A stretch of 64,000 bases of DNA. It comes from Paenibacillus phocaeensis. Lineage in GTDB: Bacteria > Bacillota > Bacilli > Paenibacillales > Paenibacillaceae. The notes under the pieces are model-generated. The model did no database searches, was not told the origin of the DNA, and worked only from the letters and a program-made list of their open reading frames with translations. Where the stretch lies: the NCBI RefSeq assembly GCF_900021165.1, contig NZ_FCOQ01000022.1:120195-184194 (forward strand). Reading direction: 5' to 3'. This document shows, piece after piece, positions 53,127 to 61,879 of this stretch. Each line of letters begins with the position of its first letter. Position 1 is the first letter of the stretch. The translations under genes were made by a program, and so were the position numbers.

Positions 53127-53390
53127 TAATTCCATATGCCAAATGTGTTGATTAGAAATAGTAAAGATGACTTGACCTTTCAGAGAGCCGCTGGGTTGTG
53201 CGAAGCGGCAGCGTCCGTCATGTTGAACTCGTCTATGAACAGCTGCCTGAAATGTAGGGTGAGCCGGGATTCCGCCGTTACAAGGATAGATGGTGTTGGC
53301 CATCGAAAGAGATCATTTCCTCACGTGAAATGAATTAGAGTGGTACCGCGGGTTAAACCTCGTCTCTATAGCAGAGACGGGTTTTTTTTG
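53127..53390 (+). ncRNA. T-box leader, leucine-type
   Basis: A tRNA-sensing T-box riboswitch in front of leuA. Stem I elements: AGAGAGCCGCTGGGTT region (53182-53197), GAA followed by the specifier codon CTC (53228-53230; Leu) and a purine. The conserved T-box TGGTACCGCGG lies at 53341-53351. The terminator stem CGTCTCT/AGAGACG (53361-53379) with T8 follows. Uncharged tRNA-Leu(GAG) should stabilise the antiterminator and allow leuA transcription. Confidence 0.9.
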
Positions 53391-53497
53391 TTGATTAAAG
53401 ACCGGGTTTGATCAGCCCCGCTTGACATAGATGCAATGCCAAAGGCCGACAATGGCCTCAAACACAAACTCATCCAATCCCAGGGAGGAATGCACAG

Positions 53498-55057
53498 ATG
53501 GACCGTTACCGCAACATAATCGTATTGGATACAACGTTACGCGATGGGGAGCAAGTTCCCGGCGCTAAATTAAACGTACGGCAAAAGCTGGAGTTTGCCC
53601 AGCAGCTGAAGCGCCTCCGTGTCGATATTATCGAAGCGGGTTTCCCCGCCTCATCGCAAGGAGATTTTCAGGCGGTACAGCAAATTACCCGAAGCGTAGG
53701 GGACACCGTGGGCATCACGGCGTTGGCCCGAGCGGTCAAATCCGACATCGACGCCGTTTACGAGAGCATTCGCGAGGCGGCACAGCCGCTGATCCATATT
53801 GTACTTGGGGCATCCAACGTACACGTAGAGAAGAAATTTAACCGCTCGCAGGAGGCCGTGCTGCAGATGGGCGTCGATGCCGTGCGATATGCCAAAACCC
53901 TGCTGCCGCAGGTCCAATATTCCACGGAAGACGCATCGCGGGCCGATTTCGAATACTTATGGAAAACGATCGAAGCCGTTGTTAAAGCCGGAGCCACGGT
54001 GATTAACATCCCCGATACCGTCGGTTTCGCAGAGCCGGAGGAATTTGGCCACCTGATCCGGCGCATCCAGGAGCGGCTGAAGAACCTGGATGAGCGGGTC
54101 ATCCTCAGCGTGCATTGCCACAATGATCTCGGTTTGGCCACGGCGAATACGTTAAGCGCCATCAAGAACGGAGCGGAGAAAATCGAGTGTACCATCAACG
54201 GTCTCGGTGAACGGGCAGGCAATTCGTCGCTTGAGGAGGCCGTGATGGCGCTGAAGGTGCGCGAGGCGCTGTACGGCTGCCGCACCAATATCGATACGAC
54301 GGAGCTGATGCGGACCTCTCGCCTGCTCACCCATTTAACAGGTCTTGACGTCCAGGTTAACAAGGCGATCACCGGCGATAACGCGTTTGCCCATTCCTCC
54401 GGCATCCATCAGGATGGTTTGTTGAAGGATAAACAGGTCTACGAAATCATGTCTCCAGAGGATGTGGGGGCTGAGAGCATGGAGTTGATTCTGACAGCCC
54501 GCTCAGGTCGGCATGCCGTCAGACATGCGGTGGAGAAGTTGGGCTTTGATGCGTCCGATGCAGCGGGATTCGAGCAGTTGTTCCAGCGGTTCTTGACTTT
54601 GGCTGATGCGAAAAAAGAAGTCTACGACCACGACCTCTACTATTTGCTGAGCGAACAGCAGGAGCAGCGTGAAACCAGTCATTCGTTGTATGAATTGGTC
54701 TCGTTCCAGGTCATAACCAACGAGATCTGCCCGACCGCCACGGCCGTATTGAGAATCAACGGGCAAGAGCTTAAGGGGAGTGCGATTGGGGACGGACCCA
54801 TCGACGCCTTGTACAGTGCGATCAAAACGTTAACCGGCATCGAGGCGAAGCTGACTTCCTACAAGATCAACAGCATTTCCCATGGCAAAGAGGCGATCGG
54901 ACGGGTGAATATTCAACTCGAAGTCGGAGGAACAACCTATACGGGCCGCGCTATGGATACAGATATCATTAAGGCGAGCGGGCAGGCGTTCATTAACGGG
55001 ATTAATGCAATAATCCTGGCCGGAGAGTCCCAATCAGACATAACAAATGTTATGTAA
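53498..55057 (+). CDS. leuA: 2-isopropylmalate synthase
   Basis: A 519-residue enzyme condensing acetyl-CoA and 2-oxoisovalerate, the first step of leucine synthesis. DTTLRDGEQVPG (metal Asp), IEAGFPASSQGDF, HCHNDLGLATANTL (metal His pair) and NGLGERAGNSSLEE mark the catalytic barrel; residues about 390-510 are the leucine-binding regulatory domain. GGGAGGA precedes the ATG. Expression is set by the upstream T-box; no other leu/ilv gene is in the window. Its stop codon overlaps a perfect palindrome (see findings). Confidence 0.95.
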   Translation: MDRYRNIIVLDTTLRDGEQVPGAKLNVRQKLEFAQQLKRLRVDIIEAGFPASSQGDFQAVQQITRSVGDTVGITALARAVKSDIDAVYESIREAAQPLIHIVLGASNVHVEKKFNRSQEAVLQMGVDAVRYAKTLLPQVQYSTEDASRADFEYLWKTIEAVVKAGATVINIPDTVGFAEPEEFGHLIRRIQERLKNLDERVILSVHCHNDLGLATANTLSAIKNGAEKIECTINGLGERAGNSSLEEAVMALKVREALYGCRTNIDTTELMRTSRLLTHLTGLDVQVNKAITGDNAFAHSSGIHQDGLLKDKQVYEIMSPEDVGAESMELILTARSGRHAVRHAVEKLGFDASDAAGFEQLFQRFLTLADAKKEVYDHDLYYLLSEQQEQRETSHSLYELVSFQVITNEICPTATAVLRINGQELKGSAIGDGPIDALYSAIKTLTGIEAKLTSYKINSISHGKEAIGRVNIQLEVGGTTYTGRAMDTDIIKASGQAFINGINAIILAGESQSDITNVM

Positions 55058-55085
55058 ACCAGAATGAACCATGAAGCATAAAAAA

Positions 55086-55120
55086 GGGCGGGAGGGATGA
55101 ACCGATCATCCTTCCTGCCC
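55086..55120. terminator. Bidirectional terminator
   Basis: Arms GGGCGGGAGGGATGA and TCATCCTTCCTGCCC (G-T pairs), A-run upstream and TTTTATT downstream, between leuA and sspH. Confidence 0.75.
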
Positions 55121-55125
55121 GGATT

Positions 55126-55305
55126 TTATTGCTCATTCAGTTGGGATAACGCAACCTCTTTTTCGTTCTCCGGTTGACCCAAGGGGAAGATCCGCGCCGT
55201 TTCGTTCTTCTCATCGACATGTTGAATGTAAATCGGTACGCCATCGCAGGTTACGTCGACCATGGAAGGGGACGCAACGATTTCTTTTGCCCGTTGACTG
55301 TTCAT
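55126..55305 (-). CDS. sspH: SspH-family small acid-soluble spore protein
   Basis: A 59-residue protein matching the H-type SASP family: NSQRAKEIVASPSMVDVT, then GVPIYIQHVDE and a C-terminus with QPENEKEV ALSQL-like ending. ATG 55305 has AAGGAGG upstream; a longer frame adds 16 unlikely residues. Probably forespore expressed, since a sigmaG-like promoter precedes it. Packages into the spore core. Confidence 0.93.
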   Translation of the reverse strand: MNSQRAKEIVASPSMVDVTCDGVPIYIQHVDEKNETARIFPLGQPENEKEVALSQLNEQ

Positions 55306-55352
55306 AGTTAACCTCCTTAAGAGATAATCTGGTTCTCTCTTCCTGCAACTCA

Positions 55353-55382
55353 TAAAATGCCCCGGCAGGGTGGAACTTATTC
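55353..55382 (-). promoter_or_regulatory. SigmaG-like promoter of sspH
   Basis: Minus strand: GAATA, 18-nt gap, CATTTTA; forespore sigma consensus is GAATA-type -35 and CATNNTA -10. Confidence 0.45.
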
Positions 55383-55441
55383 CCTAGTTCTGTCAAAGCG
55401 CAAGCGGATGTAAATTTTATTCGCTTTTTGTGTTGCCGTGA

Positions 55442-55470
55442 TTTACATTCCTACCTCTACTCCTTATATT
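55442..55470 (+). promoter_or_regulatory. Promoter of nucleotidase gene
   Basis: TTTACA, 17-nt spacer, TATATT, 43 bp before the start codon. Confidence 0.55.
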
Positions 55471-55512
55471 TAATAGAGTAAGATATTTAAATTGTGGTAG
55501 AGGAGGCATGAA

Positions 55513-57690
55513 ATGAGGATTTGGAAATGCAAAGGTGTAGGGAAGCTCCTGGCGATCGGTACAATCGTTGCCGGGCTTGCCGCCGGTGCGGCCGGGCTGC
55601 CCGTCAGTGCTGCCGAGTCTGCCGGGACAGGGACGAAGGACTTCCAGTTGCGCGTTCTCCACACGAATGACACGCATGCGCACCTGGATAACATTGCCCG
55701 AAGAGTAACGGCGGTAAACGCAGCAAGGAACGATCACACGCTGCTGCTGGATGCGGGGGATGTGTTCTCCGGAACGTTGTATTTCAATCAGTTCAACGGG
55801 CTGGCCGATTTGTTCTTCATGAACGGGCTGAAGGTTGATGCCATGACATTTGGCAATCACGAGTTCGACAAAGGCCCGGCAGCCTTGGCCGAATTTATCA
55901 AGCAGGCCCAATTCCCGTTCGTCAGCGCCAACTTGGATTTTAGCGCCGATGCAGACCTGAAAGGGTTGAGTCATTCCGAATTAGGCAAGCCGGGCAAGGA
56001 GGGGCAGATCTACCCTGCCGTGATTAAGGATATCGCCGGCGAGAAAGTCGGGATTATCGGCCTGACTACGCCGGAGACGTCGGTATTGTCGTCACCCGGA
56101 CCCGACATTAAGTTCGCCGACGAAGTCCAAAGCGCACAGAAGCAAGTCGACGCTCTGGAGGCGGAAGGCATCAACAAGATCATCGTGTTGTCGCATCTCG
56201 GCTACACCGTAGACCAGAAACTGGCCGAAGCCGTCGACGGGATTGATATTATCGTAGGCGGGCACTCCCATACCAAGCTTTCGGCACCAGAGGTGCACCA
56301 TGCCGAGCAAGAGCCGACGCTGATTGTGCAGACGGGCGAATACAATCAAAATTTGGGGCAACTGGATGTCACGTTTGATTCCAACGGCAAACTTACCGCC
56401 TGGAAAGGCGAGCTGATCGACTTGGATGCCAAAGATGACGCCGGCAACTTCATCATTCAGAGCGATGCCGCTGCGGAGGCTAAACTGAAGGAATACGCAG
56501 CTCCGCTGGAGGAATTGAAGAAGACGGTGATCGGTAAATCGGACGTCGTTCTGGACGGCGAACGCGGCAGCGTTCGCAAACAGGAAACCAATCTGGGGAA
56601 CCTGGTCGCCGATGGCATGCGTTCGAAGGTGATGAGCATCGTGAAGGAAAACGAGGTTAAAGGTTATGTCACGATCCAGAACGGCGGCGGCATTCGGGCT
56701 TCGATCCAAGCCGGGGACATCACTTTAGGCGACTTGTTAACGACGATGCCGTTCGGCAACAATTTGACCGCGTTGAAAATGACCGGGGCCGAAATTACCG
56801 CCGCGCTGGAAAACGGCGTCAGCGGTGTCGAAAATGGGGAAGGGCGGTTCCCGCAAGTTTCGGGGATGCGCTTCTACTACGATTCGACGAAGCCGGGCGA
56901 AGTCATCGATGACGTCACGGGCAAGAAAACGCAAAACGGGCAACGCATCGTTAAAGTTCAGATTCAAAGCGAAAACGGCACTTATACGGATATCGATCCC
57001 AAAGCTTACTACATCGTAGCCACCAATTCGTTTATGGCGGGGGGCGGGGATTTCTACGCTTCCATGAAACAAGCCAAAGACGATGGACGGTTTTATGAAT
57101 TAAATCTGGTGGATTATGAAGTGTTCCGTGAGCATCTTGCCACAGTAGGAACGGTAAAAGGGACCACTCAAGCTCGAATTACGGATCTGAAAGGAACCGC
57201 GCTTCCGGCGGAAGCCGGCGGAGCATCACCCGTAGTCCCAGGCTCAACTCCGGCGACGGGTTCGGGCGGTTTCACGGACATCGCCTCTGATCCTCATGCT
57301 GCCCTGATCGAAGAAGCAGCTGCAGCCGGGATCGTGAAGGGGTATGGCGACGGAACATTCCGTCCTGCCGCTGAGGTATCGCGGGCAGAATTCGCCGTCA
57401 TGGTCAGCCGGGCGTGGCATGTCCCAGAAGCTTCTGAAATGGCCGGATACGCCGATATTTCCGATGTCCCGGAATGGGCCTTGCCGGCGGTCAATGCGCT
57501 GAAGGCAGCCGGGACGCTTGAAACGTTCGGAGATTCTAAGTTCCTTCCAAAAAGTACGCTAACAGTGAAAGAAGCCGCGGCGGTAATCGCTGAAGCATCC
57601 GGCAAGGAAGTCGATCTGGCCGGCCTTGCTGCTGAAGCCATGGTTACACGCAGTGATCTGGTACTGTTGTTAACGACTGTTCTTAAATAA
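55513..57690 (+). CDS. S-layer-anchored 5'-nucleotidase/metallophosphatase
   Basis: A 725-residue exported protein. Signal peptide about 1-33 (cleavage near PVSAAES). Calcineurin-like metallophosphatase domain about 45-300 (LHTNDTHAHLDN, LDAGDVFSGTLYF, FGNHEFDKGP, VGGHSHTKL) and 5-nucleotidase C-terminal domain about 330-530 (NGGGIRA, FMAGGGDFYA). A Gly/Pro-rich linker leads to two SLH repeats (about 595-640 and 650-700; FTDIASDP, GYGDGTFRP, YADISDVPEWA), which bind secondary wall polymer. Role: phosphate/nucleoside salvage at the cell surface. AGAGGAGG precedes the ATG. Confidence 0.93.
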   Translation: MRIWKCKGVGKLLAIGTIVAGLAAGAAGLPVSAAESAGTGTKDFQLRVLHTNDTHAHLDNIARRVTAVNAARNDHTLLLDAGDVFSGTLYFNQFNGLADLFFMNGLKVDAMTFGNHEFDKGPAALAEFIKQAQFPFVSANLDFSADADLKGLSHSELGKPGKEGQIYPAVIKDIAGEKVGIIGLTTPETSVLSSPGPDIKFADEVQSAQKQVDALEAEGINKIIVLSHLGYTVDQKLAEAVDGIDIIVGGHSHTKLSAPEVHHAEQEPTLIVQTGEYNQNLGQLDVTFDSNGKLTAWKGELIDLDAKDDAGNFIIQSDAAAEAKLKEYAAPLEELKKTVIGKSDVVLDGERGSVRKQETNLGNLVADGMRSKVMSIVKENEVKGYVTIQNGGGIRASIQAGDITLGDLLTTMPFGNNLTALKMTGAEITAALENGVSGVENGEGRFPQVSGMRFYYDSTKPGEVIDDVTGKKTQNGQRIVKVQIQSENGTYTDIDPKAYYIVATNSFMAGGGDFYASMKQAKDDGRFYELNLVDYEVFREHLATVGTVKGTTQARITDLKGTALPAEAGGASPVVPGSTPATGSGGFTDIASDPHAALIEEAAAAGIVKGYGDGTFRPAAEVSRAEFAVMVSRAWHVPEASEMAGYADISDVPEWALPAVNALKAAGTLETFGDSKFLPKSTLTVKEAAAVIAEASGKEVDLAGLAAEAMVTRSDLVLLLTTVLK

Positions 57691-57697
57691 GAAACTC

Positions 57698-57728
57698 ACA
57701 CACCGTCTATTTTTAGGCGGTGTGTTTT
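57698..57728 (+). terminator. Terminator of nucleotidase gene
   Basis: An 11-bp stem, ACACACCGTCT with AGGCGGTGTGT (one G-T pair), followed by TTTT. Confidence 0.75.
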
Positions 57729-57805
57729 CGTGTGTATTCTCCTTGCATTTATGGCCTCAATTTGCATATAATCGCCTCAAACTTTTGAAATGGGGGGCAT
57801 GGAAG

Positions 57806-58600
57806 ATGGAGGAGATCGAGGCGTGGTACGATAGTCAATATGATGAATGGGCGCGGCTGGAAAGGCATAAAATTGAATTCGACATCACCAAACGTTATCT
57901 AGACGCGTATATCACCGGGGAAAGTCTGCAAGTGTTTGATATCGGCGGCGGTCCCGGAAGATATGCCATTTACCTTGCTGAAAAAGGGCATCAAGTAACC
58001 CTGCTGGATTTATCGAAGCGCCACCTTCAAGTGGCGCGTGAGAAGGCCGAAGAGCACGGCGTCTCTTTGTCGGGTTACTTTCATGGGAATGCTCTGGATT
58101 TAAGCGAAATTCCTCAAGAATTTGATGTCGTTTTGCTTATGGGTCCGCTTTATCATTTGGTCAAGGAAGCCGATCGTCAGAAGGCGGTGGAAGAGGCATT
58201 GGGTCGCTTAAGACCCGGAGGCCTCCTCGTTGCTTCATTTATTTCAAATTATGCGCCGCTTCAAGATTACCTGGCCGATCTGCTCCCGATTGAATCGGTG
58301 GACGCGCTTTTAGGTTATTTAACCCATGGAGTAAATCAGGCGTCTGAAGGCTTCACCACCGCGTACTTCACCGATTCGAAGGAAGCCCGTAGCTTCATGG
58401 CAAGCTTCGGGCTGACGGAATTGGCCTTTGCCGGCGTCGAAAATATATTAGGCAGCAAAGAGAATGAAATCAACCGGTTAACCGATGACGAGTATCAGAA
58501 ATGGCTGCAGATCGGGTACCGCCTAAGCCGCGACGAGTACCTGCTGGGGACCAGCCAGCATTTTTTATATCTCGGACGGAAATCGTCCGGAACTCCATGA
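57806..58600 (+). CDS. Class I SAM-dependent methyltransferase
   Basis: A 264-residue methyltransferase: motif I VFDIGGGPGRYAIYLAEKG, post-I LLDLSKRHL, motif II region FDVVLLMGPLYHLV and LRPGGLLVASFI. ATG 57806 with GGGGGG upstream gives the standard N-terminus; the frame extends upstream into the terminator of the previous gene. Substrate unknown. Its terminator (58745) follows a 145-bp 3' region with no gene. Confidence 0.88.
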   Translation: MEEIEAWYDSQYDEWARLERHKIEFDITKRYLDAYITGESLQVFDIGGGPGRYAIYLAEKGHQVTLLDLSKRHLQVAREKAEEHGVSLSGYFHGNALDLSEIPQEFDVVLLMGPLYHLVKEADRQKAVEEALGRLRPGGLLVASFISNYAPLQDYLADLLPIESVDALLGYLTHGVNQASEGFTTAYFTDSKEARSFMASFGLTELAFAGVENILGSKENEINRLTDDEYQKWLQIGYRLSRDEYLLGTSQHFLYLGRKSSGTP

Positions 58601-58744
58601 TCCCTAACTTGTGTCATCGCATAGAGTAATCCTTCGGCCAACCCCGAATCCACACCTGCTCCGCCGGAAAATGAGTTTGAGCAGCAATCCCAAATACGAG
58701 GTCATCATCAAACCGCTAAGTGATTTAAGACCAAGAGTGAAGTT

Positions 58745-58783
58745 AAAAAAGGGAGAAGCCAATAGGGCCTTTCCCTTTTTTTT
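58745..58783 (+). terminator. Terminator
   Basis: AAAAAAGGGA with matching TCCCTTTTTT and inner GCC/GGC pairing; T8 tail. The stretch 58601-58865 holds no other feature I can support. Confidence 0.7.
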
Positions 58784-58865
58784 GTCAGGAATGGTTCGTC
58801 AGACTTTGTTGCTTAATCCGATCGATTTCTTGAAATAATATCTCTAAGCAGCTCTCTGCCTATGG

Positions 58866-58922
58866 TTGACAAAGGGGACCGATGAGGAATATACTACATA
58901 TGAACAAATGCTCATATGTAGT
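58866..58922 (+). promoter_or_regulatory. Metal-ATPase promoter with ArsR operator
   Basis: TTGACA (58866-58871), 18-nt spacer, TATACT (58890-58895). The -10 box and start site are covered by a perfect 11-bp inverted repeat, ACTACATATGA and TCATATGTAGT around an 8-nt centre (58893-58922), containing ATATGAACA-like half sites of the CzrA/SmtB/CadC family. Confidence 0.85.
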
Positions 58923-58947
58923 TTTTGACGAAGGGATGCGACTAACT

Positions 58948-61200
58948 ATGGAAGCCGGTATTTCTGCGGTTAAACGCAAATTGGTACTGGAAGGCCTGGA
59001 TTGTGCGAATTGTGCATTGAAAATCGAGAACGGGGTCCGGAAAATTGACGGGGTTTCGGCTTGTTCGGTGAACTTTGCCAACAAAACGTTGACTATGGAG
59101 ATCTCGTCGGACCGTTCGGATGACATTCTGGAGCAGACAAAGAAAAAAATCCGCACACTTGAGCCGGGGATCAAAGTATTAGAATACGGAGCGGCTGGAC
59201 GGCAAGCGGAAAGGCAACAGGGAGGGACCTCCCAACCGCATCACGCGCATCATCATGACCACAACCATAACCATGATCACAATCATGATCATAGTGCTGA
59301 GGCGTCGGAGGAGGGACACGGACATTCCCATGACCATGGGGCGCAAAGTATCAAAATTATGGTCGCTCGTTTGATCGCGGGACTTGCCATTGGGGTGGCG
59401 GCGTACACATTATCTCTAAGCCGGGAACTTGAACTGATTCTGTTTCTGGCCGCCTACCTTATCGTCGGCGGGGATATCGTGTTCAAGGCGCTGAAGAATA
59501 TCGTAAGAGGTCAGGTGTTCGACGAATACTTCCTCATGTCGATCGCGACGGTCGGCGCTTTTGTAATTGGGGAATACCCCGAAGGCGTAGCTGTCATGCT
59601 CTTTTATCAAGTTGGCGAACTGTTCCAAAGCTTGGCCGTCAACCGATCGCGGAAATCGATCAGTGCGCTGATGGACATTAGACCGGATTTTGCCAATTTG
59701 AAAACGGGCGAGGAAATCAAACGCGTAAGTCCGGAGGAAGTGCGGATCGGCGATTTGATCGTCGTGCGTCCCGGTGAGAAAGTGCCGCTTGACGGTAAAG
59801 TCATCGAGGGGAAATCGGCAATGGATACTTCGGCATTAACCGGCGAGTCCGTGCCGCGCGAGGTGACTGTCGGCGATGACGCCCTTAGCGGATTTATTAA
59901 TAAGAACGGGGTTCTGACGATCGAAGTGACCAAGGAATTTGGGGAGTCCACCGTCGCCAAAATCCTTGATCTGGTAGAGAACGCAAGCAGCAAAAAGGCC
60001 CCGACCGAGAACTTTATTTCGAAGTTTGCCCGTTATTATACGCCATTTGTCGTTATTATCGCAGCATTGCTGGCCGTTCTGCCTCCGCTGTTCTTCAGCG
60101 GCGAGACCTTCTCGGACTGGGTGTACCGGGCACTGGTGTTTCTGGTCATTTCTTGTCCTTGTGCCTTGGTGGTTTCCATCCCGCTCGGTTTCTTCGGCGG
60201 CATCGGCGCTTCTTCCAAGAACGGCGTTCTCGTCAAAGGCAGCAACTACCTGGAGGCGTTGAATGACGTCAAATACGTTGTATTTGATAAAACGGGGACG
60301 TTGACCAAAGGCGCATTTCAAGTTAACGGGATTTATCCGCAAAATGGATGGACAGAGCAAGAGCTGTTGCGCCAAGCCGCTTTTGCCGAAATGCATTCTA
60401 CCCATCCGATTGCCCAATCCATCAGGGAAGCTTATGGACAGGAATTGAATGAAGAGCAGATTACGGATTACAACGAAATCTCGGGGCACGGCATTCAGGT
60501 TCATTTTGAAGGCAGGGAGGTACTGGCCGGGAATTCCAAGCTTATGCAGCGGGAGAATATTCCTTTCACTGCGCCAACCGAGCTGGGAACCCTCGTGCAT
60601 GTTGCGATCGACAAACAATATGCCGGATATTTGGTGATTGCCGACGAGGTCAAAGCGGACTCGGCACTAGCGATCCGTATGCTGAAAAAGCTCGGCGTGA
60701 AGAAAATCATCATGCTGACAGGCGATATTCGGGCGGTAGGAGAAGCGGTCGGCCAAAAGTTGGGGGTAGACGAGGTGCGCTCCGAGTTGCTGCCACAGCA
60801 TAAGGTCGAAGAACTGGAGAAGCTCGACAGCCAAAAATCGAAGAAAGAGAAGATTGTGTTTGTCGGCGACGGAATCAACGACACGCCGGTATTGGCCAGA
60901 GCCGACGTCGGCGTGGCCATGGGTGGCCTCGGATCCGATGCGGCTATTGAAGCCGCGGATATCGTCATCATGACCGACGAACCTTCCAAGCTGGCTTCCG
61001 CGATGCAGATCGCACAGAGAACCCGGCGAATCGTCTGGCAGAATATCCTCTTCGCATTGCTCGTCAAAGCGGTCTTTCTGCTTCTGGGTGCCTTTGGGAT
61101 TGCCACGATGTGGGAAGCGGTATTCTCGGATGTGGGCGTAACGCTGCTCGCAGTTCTGAACGCGATGCGTGTATTGAAGATCAAACCCAATTTGGTATAA
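58948..61200 (+). CDS. cadA: P1B-type Zn/Cd/Pb-exporting ATPase
   Basis: A 750-residue heavy-metal pump. HMA domain with GLDCANC (Cys19, Cys22), a His/Asp-rich linker (98-130), eight spans, phosphatase motif TGESVP, ion-site SCPCAL, phosphorylation DKTGT, HP motif in STHPIAQ and GDGINDTP hinge. CPC plus the His-rich loop fit Zn/Cd/Pb rather than Cu(I) export. ATG 58948 is 11 nt after GAAGGGA; earlier in-frame ATGs lie at or before the predicted transcript start and the operator. Predicted control by the ArsR gene at 61283. Confidence 0.95.
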   Translation: MEAGISAVKRKLVLEGLDCANCALKIENGVRKIDGVSACSVNFANKTLTMEISSDRSDDILEQTKKKIRTLEPGIKVLEYGAAGRQAERQQGGTSQPHHAHHHDHNHNHDHNHDHSAEASEEGHGHSHDHGAQSIKIMVARLIAGLAIGVAAYTLSLSRELELILFLAAYLIVGGDIVFKALKNIVRGQVFDEYFLMSIATVGAFVIGEYPEGVAVMLFYQVGELFQSLAVNRSRKSISALMDIRPDFANLKTGEEIKRVSPEEVRIGDLIVVRPGEKVPLDGKVIEGKSAMDTSALTGESVPREVTVGDDALSGFINKNGVLTIEVTKEFGESTVAKILDLVENASSKKAPTENFISKFARYYTPFVVIIAALLAVLPPLFFSGETFSDWVYRALVFLVISCPCALVVSIPLGFFGGIGASSKNGVLVKGSNYLEALNDVKYVVFDKTGTLTKGAFQVNGIYPQNGWTEQELLRQAAFAEMHSTHPIAQSIREAYGQELNEEQITDYNEISGHGIQVHFEGREVLAGNSKLMQRENIPFTAPTELGTLVHVAIDKQYAGYLVIADEVKADSALAIRMLKKLGVKKIIMLTGDIRAVGEAVGQKLGVDEVRSELLPQHKVEELEKLDSQKSKKEKIVFVGDGINDTPVLARADVGVAMGGLGSDAAIEAADIVIMTDEPSKLASAMQIAQRTRRIVWQNILFALLVKAVFLLLGAFGIATMWEAVFSDVGVTLLAVLNAMRVLKIKPNLV

Positions 61201-61214
61201 CGTATAATTGAAGC

Positions 61215-61270
61215 AAGGACTGTCCCGCAAGCCAATGAAGCTGGCGCGAGGCAGTCCTTGTCATTTTTTT
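61215..61270. terminator. Convergent terminator
   Basis: Arms AAGGACTG and CAGTCCTT with inner GCCA/TGGC pairing, then a T7 run, between cadA and the ArsR gene. Confidence 0.75.
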
Positions 61271-61282
61271 CGGTACATCGCA

Positions 61283-61654
61283 TTATCCGTGGTTCGTGTG
61301 CTGAAGGGTTTGAAGGAAAATTTGCTCAATATGCCCGTCGTCGAGTGAATAGTAGACGGTTTTCCCAACCTTGCGCCGCTTAACGATTCGGAGATTGCGC
61401 AAATATCGCAGTTGGTGCGAAACGGCGGATTGCCCCATGTCGAGGAGTACGGTCAGGTCGTGTACACAAAGCTCATGTTTTAGCAGGGCGCTGATGATCT
61501 TGACGCGTGTTGGATCACTGAAAGCCTTAAACCAGTCAGCAAATTGAATTGCCGCTTGGTCGTTAATAAGCTCCGCCTTGATGGCCTCCAAATCCGCAGT
61601 TGAGCCCGCGCAGTTCGTTTCGCATTCTTCCATCGCATTTATAGACTGTGTCAT
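61283..61654 (-). CDS. ArsR/SmtB-family metal-sensing repressor
   Basis: A 123-residue CadC/CzrA-type repressor. N-terminal Cys pair (ECETNC), a Cys in LCVHDLTVLLD, the recognition helix SAVSHQLRYLRNLRIV, and an alpha-5 metal site pattern DGHIEQIFLQTLQHTNH (Asp, His, His, His). These Cys and His residues could form Cd/Pb and Zn sites. AAGGGTGAT precedes the ATG. It lies convergent to cadA, not beside the operator at 58893, so it acts in trans. Confidence 0.92.
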   Translation of the reverse strand: MTQSINAMEECETNCAGSTADLEAIKAELINDQAAIQFADWFKAFSDPTRVKIISALLKHELCVHDLTVLLDMGQSAVSHQLRYLRNLRIVKRRKVGKTVYYSLDDGHIEQIFLQTLQHTNHG

Positions 61655-61879
61655 GAATGATCACCCTTCTGTTAAACGAAATTATTACAATTAAGCGACC
61701 GTTGTCATCACAATAACATATCTGGGCCACAACGAGCAAGAAATGTTGCAAAACCGGAGGGATGAGACTTTTTCTTGTGACTCAAAAGAAGAACATTTGT
61801 TCTTTATGTTGTTAGCGGACAATGCTACAATAGAAAAAACAATTGAAGAAAACTATGTTACTCCTGGGAGGGAAGAGAA

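Noticed and set aside
58611..58838. 75-codon frame after the methyltransferase gene
   Set aside because: It spans a terminator hairpin, and the product has no convincing features.
60501..61283. Antisense frame opposite cadA
   Set aside because: Ser/Thr-rich shadow of the hydrophobic pump sequence; no ribosome site.
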